A stretch of DNA of 64,000 bases. It comes from Eremomyces bilateralis CBS 781.70. Its lineage: Eukaryota > Ascomycota > Dothideomycetes > Eremomycetales > Eremomycetaceae. Where the stretch lies: contig NW_022985090.1 of assembly GCF_010015585.1 (NCBI RefSeq), positions 124,001 through 188,000 of the forward strand, written 5' to 3'. Numbering within the stretch: the first letter of the stretch is position 1; each line of letters begins with the position of its first letter. Under the pieces are notes generated by a model. That model made no database searches. It was not told where the DNA came from and saw only the letters and a list, made by a program, of their open reading frames with translations. Positions 57,386-64,000 of this stretch are shown piece after piece. A program made the translations under genes and the position numbers.

Positions 57386-57820
57386 CCGCCAGGTTTTCGT
57401 AGATATAGACTGATCATCTAAGTACAAATAGCCTCAAAAAAGGCCTGATTAAATTTCACTTGTTTTGCGTGGTGTATTGTACGTGAAACCGTATCTTCAT
57501 ACAAATTTGAATGGGGTAGTGGTGCCAAGACCAATATGTGTCTTGCTTTTCTGTTCCGTTTTGTTGAGTCCTCAGGCAATAAGGCTCGAGTACCTCCTTT
57601 ATCTCGACTCAGCTCTGAGCTCTGTCTCACCGACATGGAGGGGTAGGGGAAGATGACTACAACTCCGTATCTTCACCTGAGGTGTTAACGTTGTTGTATC
57701 CTCCTCATTCTACCTAACAATCCATTTCTCTCGTTCGCTACCTTTGATATCAAGAGGTCCATTTGACATAACGGTGAATGATTGCAGTACCCCTAGCCAG
57801 AGCCCATACCCGAACCAGCA
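57386..57820. other. Intergenic, right flank of the transposon and aminopeptidase promoter
   Basis: No gene recognised. Confidence 0.4.
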
Positions 57821-59523
57821 ATGGACGACAGCATTCGAGACATTGAGTCGCTCAACATCTCCATCGAACTGAGCAGTGATTGTGATAAGTATCCTGGTGA
57901 GGCCTCCCGTTATGAGGACCAAATTGCGGAAATATTAACGGCCTCTTAGCAAAACAACATGCTCAGCATGTCGCCCGTCAACTGGGTGTTGGTAAGGGCA
58001 TAATCTTCTTGTCATCTGGCAAGGATGGGAATTACGAGGATAGCGATACGCCAGTCCCGTTCCGTGTCAAGCGCTACTTCTATTACTTGAGCGGTGTCGA
58101 TGAGCCCAATTGTTCCCTTATCTACAACGTCTCGACCGATGAGCTGGTCTTGAGCGTCCCTCCGCGACGCACCCCGCGAGAGAGGTTCTACCTTGGAAGC
58201 CCGTTGTCGGAATCCGAAGCTCTCCAGCGGTATGATTTCGACGCGGTGGTGGAACCTGTGAAGTTCCTAGAAAGGATATCAAAATGGTTTGATACAAGTG
58301 ACGGCGACTTCTACTTGCTCAGTTTCACCGAGTTGCCAAGTTACCTGCAGTTGCTATACAACAAGTACTACCAGCGTTTCAATCTTTGCGGACTTTACCC
58401 TGCAATCAACGAATGTCGAGGGATCAAAGATGATCATGAGATCGGCTTGATCAAGAAGGCCAACGCCATCTCTGCCAAGGCACATCGTGCCGTCCTCGTG
58501 AACCTACGCAAGTTCAAGAATGAGTTTGAAATCGAGAATCAGTTTTTGTTCACTTGTCGCGCAAATCGAGCGAAGAGGCAATCCTATGAGGTGATAGCCG
58601 GTGCCGGTCAGAATGCTGCAACGCTCCATTACACTGCAAATGACCAGTCCTTCGCGAAGGACAGGAAACAGCTGGTCTGCATGGACGCCGGGTGCGAGTG
58701 GGAATGCTACGCTTCGGATGTCACCCGAACATTCCCTATCTCGGGCCACTGGCCATCCCAGGAGGCCGAGGAAATCTACTATTTGGTCAATAATATCCTG
58801 CGGGTCTGCGTGGGCATCCTGAAGCCCGGCGTGAACTATCGCGGTGTCAACTTTCTGGCTCATCAGATCCTGGTGAGATGCTTCCTGAAGCTTGGCATAT
58901 TCCACAACGGATCCGTCGAGGAGATCCTGCAAGCAGGCACCTCGTTGGTCTTTCTTCCCCATGGCCTCGGCCATCACATGGGGTTGGAGGTGCACGATGT
59001 CTCGGGCAGGCCGTTGATTTACCATACTCGGGAGGATATGGCTGCGAGGCAACATTTACCCGCCCCCGATGTCGGGGTGTTAATCAAGCAGCCACTGGTC
59101 GCTAACAAGGCATCAGAAGGTCTTGAATCAGGCATGATTGTGACCGTCGAGCCTGGCATCTACTTCAACAAACCCATCCTCTCGGAATACCGAAAAATAG
59201 AACCGCATAGAAGCTTCCTCAATACGAAGGTTCTGGACCGATACCTGCATGTTGGTGGCGTCCGTATCGAAGACGATATCCTCATCACAGACAAGGGGAA
59301 TGAAAACCTCACGACCGCCCCGAAAGGCGAATTTGCACTCAAGATTATTCGAGGCGACGTCGATGAGCACGCCAAAGCCCCGTGCGAAGAGCGCATGGTA
59401 GTTACTCCAGAGACTGCTGTGGAAACTGCCATAATTTCATTCAAACTCCATCACCAGCGGATTTGTCGGCGTTGGCAAGAAAGTGTATATGATCCCGTGA
59501 AAGAGTGCTCATTGGTCTCCTAA
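57821..59523 (+). CDS. Xaa-Pro aminopeptidase (M24B, prolidase-type), 549 aa
   Basis: It removes the N-terminal residue before proline or splits Xaa-Pro dipeptides with two metal ions. Exon 1 (57821-57896) and exon 2 (57950-59523) meet at a 53-nt intron (GTGAGG donor, TTAAC branch, TTAG acceptor) that makes KYPAKQHAQHVARQL, the usual family start. The N-terminal domain includes PFRVKRYFYYLSGVDEPNC. Metal ligands of the pita-bread fold are visible: Asp in CMDAGCEWECYASDVTRTF (two Asp, about residues 270-281), His in HGLGHHMGLEVHD (about 366), Glu in VTVEPGIYF (about 424) and Glu in VRIEDDILIT (about 464). The last about 60 residues form an extra tail (CEERMVVTPETAVETAIIS). No signal peptide, so cytosolic. 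Complete and probably active. Confidence 0.9.
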
Positions 59524-59631
59524 TTACAACCGGGCGATACAACTCACCACAAGTCCTGAATATCCAGCTCAATACAGGAATGTCAACATCTCCCCCCTGC
59601 GCAACTTCTCTGCCACCGATCTCTACACTGC

Positions 59632-60965
59632 TCAACACCGCACCGCCGAACCATTCCCCGGCGCTGAACCATTCCCCGGCGTCTGTGAGAACGTCACATT
59701 ACCCAACCACTCTCGAAGGATAGCGTTGAACTCGACGGGTTTCTCTTCGTGCGGCCAATGAGCAGTTTCAATTGTCTGCCACACTTGTTAGGCCGTGAAC
59801 GCAAAATCTCTGGAACATCAACATACCTGGTTGAAGTGGTTTGAGAGGAACGATGCCGATCCAATTAGTTCGGCAAATTCTTCCCAATCCGAAACGGGAT
59901 CCTTAGTCATGAAGAGGGTGAAGGTTGGTTGGGGCAAGGTGTAGTTGCCCTGACCTATCTCGAACTGGTAGGTGAGGTTTCTATTGCCCAGTTGATACCC
60001 GTTGAAAGCTATGTTCCGTATTAGCCTGCCACCTCTCTATTTATCGTTTCATATTTTATTCGACCATAACTTACTATTGTAGAATCCTTGCTTGCTATAT
60101 GAGTCGACCATGTAGTCCTCAACAGTCTTCGACATGATTCCAGAGGCGGGTATTTCCGTCAGGTTGTTTTCCTTGAGGTATTGTTTCCACGGTCCTAAGA
60201 ACGTCGTGTTCTTTGTCAAAAACTCTGCAGGCGGCGCCGTCTCCGCAGTCCGCGCACATGATCGGATCGACGCTCGAATGTCCGAGTCCAACTCCTTCGC
60301 CGCCGGCTTCTCCATTTCATCGAGGTACACTTGGTAGGTGAAGAACGGGTTCAATGCAGCCAGCGCCCTGTTCGTCGAAAATCCAAGAGTTGCGGACACA
60401 TACTACGGCTGGTGAGCCACCAAGGCGATCAAGAACTGAGATGCAAGACACATACCGGAATCCCGATGTTAAACACCCCGACGAACCGATCAGGTCGGCT
60501 CCGTCCCGCTTCCCAGCACAATTGCGCCCCGAAATCGTTCCCGACGCACACCCCGGTATCGACGCCCGCATTATCAAGCACGCAGAGCACATCATCCACG
60601 AAGTCGTACATCGTATTTGATGACTCCAAGTCGACCGGATGCTGTGAATCGCCATACCCACGATGCTCGGGCACGATAATCCGATATTCCTTTGAGAACT
60701 CCGTGATCTGGTTCCGATACGTCGTCCACAAGCTCGGCCAGCCGTGGACAAGGACGAGGGTCTTGCTGGCGGTGGGGTTGATGTCGAGGTAGGCGAGGCG
60801 GAGGTTGGTGGGGACCGGGGTGGCGCCGCTGCGGTCGACGGCCGGGCAGGTGACGAACGTCTTGCGGTATTCCCATGGGTTGAACGATGCGGGTTCCTGG
60901 GCTGAGACGAGGGAGAGGAGGGCGCAGTGGAGGAGGATGAAGGAGAGGAACTTGGTGGTGAACAT
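59632..60965 (-). CDS. Secreted epoxide-hydrolase-like alpha/beta hydrolase (387 aa)
   Basis: Minus-strand exons 60965-60456, 60402-60075, 60008-59827 and 59775-59632 join in frame to 387 residues. A signal peptide (MFTTKFLSFILLHCALLSLVSA) points to secretion. The catalytic pattern of epoxide hydrolases is present: oxyanion motif HGWP (residues 74-77), GYGDSQHP, nucleophile Asp144 in CVGNDFGAQLCW, and the base His region TIETAHWPHEE (about residue 346), opening the last exon. The last intron needs acceptor TGTGGCAG. The nearer AAG would break the frame. The cap region is Tyr-rich (ALNPFFTYQVYLDEMEK; DYMVDSYSKQGFYN). N-glycosylation sequons occur. The C-end repeats PGNGSA twice. It converges with the aminopeptidase gene, with 108 bp between stops. 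Haloalkane dehalogenase-like activity is an alternative. Confidence 0.85.
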
Positions 60966-62784
60966 CGTGAACTATGGTTTAAGGAGCGACTGAATGAGCT
61001 AAACGAGTGTACGGCCAACAGCACAAGGAACAGGAGGGGGACGCGACGAATTAGTATGGGGATGATATGTTTCCGGCTCTCTTGTGGATCTAGGTTGTTT
61101 CTATGTCAAGATATAGCAAATATCCGTCTCCCTTTCCCCCAAGCCTCGGTCTAGCATATCGTAATACGATTCCTCCAGCTAGGATATACGTTGCGTGAGC
61201 CCTCTACAAATCACAATGCCCAAGTCTCGGTATCACCCTTCCGATCTGTCTCCGCGGACGCATCCTTGAGCCAGAAGGCACCCCGCAAGAGCCGCACGAA
61301 GGCCACGGTACCAGCAACCATCACGGATTCGCGGTTGAAGAATTAAGCTCCGGTTTTCTCGATGCTTGAAACCGGAAATGCTGGGTGGTCGCGCGCATCA
61401 TGTATACTCGTACCGTCGTACCCACTGCCAAGCTCAGATCGTCCGACCCAGTTCGGTGGTCGGTAATGGAGTAGGGCTCGTTTCGGGATATGTAGCCCGC
61501 GGTTCTACGTAGTTGGGGACCAATAGGATCGCAAGACTTCCGGCTTCTAGAAGAGTTGCTGGATTGGGTTTGGTGAGGTCGCATTTAGTTTCAAACTAGG
61601 TGAGAATCATGAGATGCTGATTTCTGGCTGCTGCCCTAGCTCACGGAGCAGGCATGTTTAAATGATGGCTTCGAAAACTTCACCTTAAGGATGTTTCGAC
61701 TTGCTGTGGCCTGTATGCCACCATCGTCCTCTGGTCTCCGGAGCATACCTTAGGAAACCGAATCTGCGGGTGTCCAATTTCACCAGCGTCGCTGTGCAAT
61801 ACAATCCTAGGATGTCAGCCCTGTTCATCGCAGAACTGACCCCGACGGCAAGCTGCGAGTAGGGTATGCCAAACCGACCAGAATTCATCAAATTCTCCCC
61901 AATCACATTGTAGGACAGAGATATCAGATATTGCATGCGAACAAGACAAGAATCTCTATAATACATTCGTAAACAATGCTGTACAGGAAAGACTTCACCA
62001 TGACTATTGACAACATTTCCCGAGTCGTGGTTCTGGAGTTGAGACGCCGAGTCGCAGTTGAGAAGATGGGTTTATTGACAAACTCCTCAGGCATTCAACT
62101 GAAGATGAACTTGGAGCAGGAGTTCATAGTTACGACTTACGAGGAGTGACAAGGTCCTAGAGAACTCACGGACTTTCGCCCATTTCTCGCTTCCCAGCCT
62201 CCCAAGTACCATCACGTGGCTGCACTTTGCAGTTCTACCTTAATTACTTCTGCACTCCTTCCCCATTAACTCCATACTCCTGCATAACTTGCTCATAACT
62301 TCAGCATGGAACTTCCGCCCAACTTCTAGAAATGCACGTGATAATTTGGCACTTGCCTCCTGTATCGCTGATCGATCTCAAACTTGAGTTCTCCTTCACT
62401 TCTTGCCTCTGGACTTCTGGAGGTGGTTTGTAGCACAATCATGCTTGGCGGAAAGAAGGAGCCCCGAAACTTGGAGGCCTGCATCCCAAAGCCACACTCA
62501 GTTGAGACAGTCGTGTCGATAATTCTCATTTGTGAAGCTTAACTCTGCGACATCATTGTCATCTCGTCCAATCTTGGCAGAGAATATCATTCAACGATAG
62601 CAACCAGTCTGACTAATCGACACGTGTGTCTTGGGAAATCCCAATAATAATTTGAAGCATGTTCTTCTACTCTGTGCAATATCAATTATTTTCTTGGTAC
62701 CTTATCAACCCAGTTTTAGAGGTTAGTAAGAGGTCTCGCGTCGCACACGGTCATCTTCATCACAATAAGATTTTACGTGGGCAC
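60966..62784. other. 1.8-kb gene-poor stretch
   Basis: Promoter side of the hydrolase gene, then AT-rich DNA with only short frames (best: minus strand 61685-61966, 93 codons, no recognised motif). No gene is claimed. Confidence 0.4.
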
Positions 62785-63055
62785 TAGAAGTGAGTTTACT
62801 TCACAGATGAGGCTCATTTCAGAACGGAAGAACTATCAACTGAAGATGAATGAGTTTCGAGAGCTTCGTATTCACGATCGCCCCAACGAATTTATGGGAG
62901 GCTCGGAAATCAGTGTTTAAGCTACTCTTCACGTCGCCAGCGGCATTTCGTATAACCACAAAGGCCCTCTCGTATTCTAGAACGATCATGATAATCCTAC
63001 AGCTCCTCGGCTATATATACCACGGACTTCGCGTCGGTCGAGCAACTGCGGAAAG
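62785..63055 (+). mobile_element. Tc1/mariner transposase relic
   Basis: Broken frames read VYFTDEAHF (first catalytic Asp block) and then, in another frame, ISYNHKGPLVF. The latter matches GYNFKGPLVFYN of the whole transposase at 56.2-57.4 kb. Several stops and frame changes are present and both ends of the gene are missing. It is a different subfamily member from the whole copy and much older. Confidence 0.65.
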
Positions 63056-63420
63056 GACAGATTCGTCCTAGCAATATTAGCCGTGCTGGCCTATGCAATT
63101 TCGGAAAGCTGGCTGGCACCGTGGCACGAACGTCTTGGACATCTGGAGGAGCAGTACATTAAAAGGCTGCGGAGGATATCAACATGAATCAGGCCGCTTC
63201 CAAACGCATTTACCTGCGTGTCCGGTATAAATTCCGATTTCAGAGAGAATCCACATAATCACCCATAATAAACGTGGAGAATGCTCACTTCCACCGCGTC
63301 TATCGCGAAGACTTTGCTGATCCCCTCCTTGGAGTATCCAACCCCCCCGCTAGCTCGACTTCCACGACGACTTCATGAGAAGCAAGACTAGGAGGCCATA
63401 GAAGCGTCTTGGGGGCGATA
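63056..63420 (+). mobile_element. Fossil fragment of a Ty1/copia-like retroelement
   Basis: Just after the Tc1 relic the plus strand carries the GAG-pre-integrase signature (WHERLGHLEEQ) followed by a Cys-containing stretch fitting the integrase zinc-binding region. It is a short, broken internal piece with several breaks. No long terminal repeats were seen. The abrupt change from Tc1-type to copia-type protein near 63055 suggests one element inserted into or recombined with the other. It looks old. Confidence 0.5.
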
Positions 63421-63473
63421 TATCATGCATGTGTCTAGTGGAGTAGATTCTTGAACTCCAACCTGCCAGTCGA

Positions 63474-64000
63474 TCATAGAACATATCTAAAATATGGGTT
63501 CTCCTTGTCCGTCAGATCTTGGAATGCCAGATTTGCTCTTTCTTCTTCGCTACCTACTACGGCGTCTCTTTTCCTATTCTCGGACGAGAGAACGAAGTAT
63601 AGGGCAACGGAAGCAGCCATGCAGATGACGTAACTGGAATTGTTAGAAAGTGAGCGGTATATAGAAAAGGAAATTTTACCATATGATTAAGCCTGTCCAT
63701 AACTCTGGATAATGTTGTGACTTCGACTGCGACCGCACTAGTTGAGGTCCGATGATATTTCCTACACAGTAGGCAACGAAGATGGTGGCTGCTGTAAAGC
63801 TCTTCTTGGTATGGCCTGCCACGTTAGACATTCCGAGTACTATGGTGAGACTAGCGACGCCGCCAAAAGAGCCAGTGATAGAATAGCCGACCACAGGTGC
63901 TACTGCATGGTAAGTCCAGGAGCTTTTCCAGATTATTGCGCAGCCTGCGATGACGGGAAGACAGCAGAGTAGCAGCATGATGATTCGGATATTTGGAATC
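63474..64000 (-). CDS. Dal5/allantoate-type major facilitator permease, C-terminal part
   Basis: The gene runs in from the right edge. Exons >64000-63680 and 63633-63474 are joined by a 46-nt intron (GTAAAA donor, CTAAC branch, CCAG acceptor). Hydrophobic helices are seen (MLLLCCLPVIAGCAIIW, GSFGGVASLTIVLGMS, VICMAASVALYFVLSSEN). Family marks of the anion:cation symporter group (Dal5, Tna1, Seo1 type) are NVAGHTKKSFTAA, VAYCVGNIIGPQ and the C-terminal LTDKENPYFRYVL. It would transport an organic anion such as allantoate, nicotinate or a related acid by proton symport at the plasma membrane. The exact substrate cannot be told. No lesion in the visible part. The first two thirds lie outside the window. 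Confidence 0.88.

Noticed and set aside
56080-57500. Terminal inverted repeats of the whole Tc1/mariner element
   Set aside because: Several candidate words were compared by eye between flanks but none matched over enough length to be reported.

Overview
The window is nuclear DNA of a filamentous ascomycete, most likely Eurotiales (Aspergillus/Penicillium type). The genes carry short introns (mostly 46-110 nt) with GTRNGT-like donors, CTRAC branch sites and YAG acceptors. The gene content is typical of Pezizomycotina: a HET/NB-ARC/TPR protein, a Pth11-like receptor, an IFI6/IFI27-like protein, a thaumatin-like protein, a Dal5-type permease and fungal hAT, pogo and Tc1/mariner elements. No tRNA, rRNA or CRISPR array was found. 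Exon boundaries were worked out by hand from reading-frame continuity and splice consensus.

Left part (1-34.3 kb) is accessory and decaying. It holds a 5'-truncated amidase with a frame change, a 2.8-kb gene-poor stretch, a zinc-ribbon protein gene, a Pro-rich AIM3-like gene, a broken IFI6-like gene, a broken secreted-protein gene and a Pth11-like receptor. These are followed by unassigned fragments, a broken HET-NB-ARC-TPR gene, a four-TM glycoprotein gene, a pogo-type remnant, a homeobox-C2H2-kinase fusion gene, a decayed hAT transposon, a C2H2 fragment, a frameshifted Arg-rich small-protein gene and a heavily broken P-loop/HAD/PRTase gene.

Middle part (34.9-55.5 kb) is GC-rich and looks conserved and intact. 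It carries APC10, a seven-exon 3-isopropylmalate dehydrogenase, a 949-aa protein with an octad MVRDV-LEE repeat, an Hsp70-like (HSPA12-type) ATPase, phosphatidylinositol synthase, an alpha/beta-hydrolase with a GHSLGG-like elbow, a coiled-coil protein and a thaumatin-like secreted protein.

Right part (55.5-64 kb) is mixed. It has one apparently whole Tc1/mariner transposase, then a convergent pair (Xaa-Pro aminopeptidase and a secreted epoxide-hydrolase-like enzyme). After these come a Tc1/mariner relic abutting a fossil copia-like fragment, and the C-terminal half of a Dal5/allantoate-type permease running off the window.

The genes do not form one obvious pathway or biosynthetic cluster. 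The main story is a conserved housekeeping block flanked by regions rich in transposon remains and broken, fast-evolving genes. The strongest candidates for novelty are the homeobox-C2H2-kinase fusion and the MVRDV-repeat protein.
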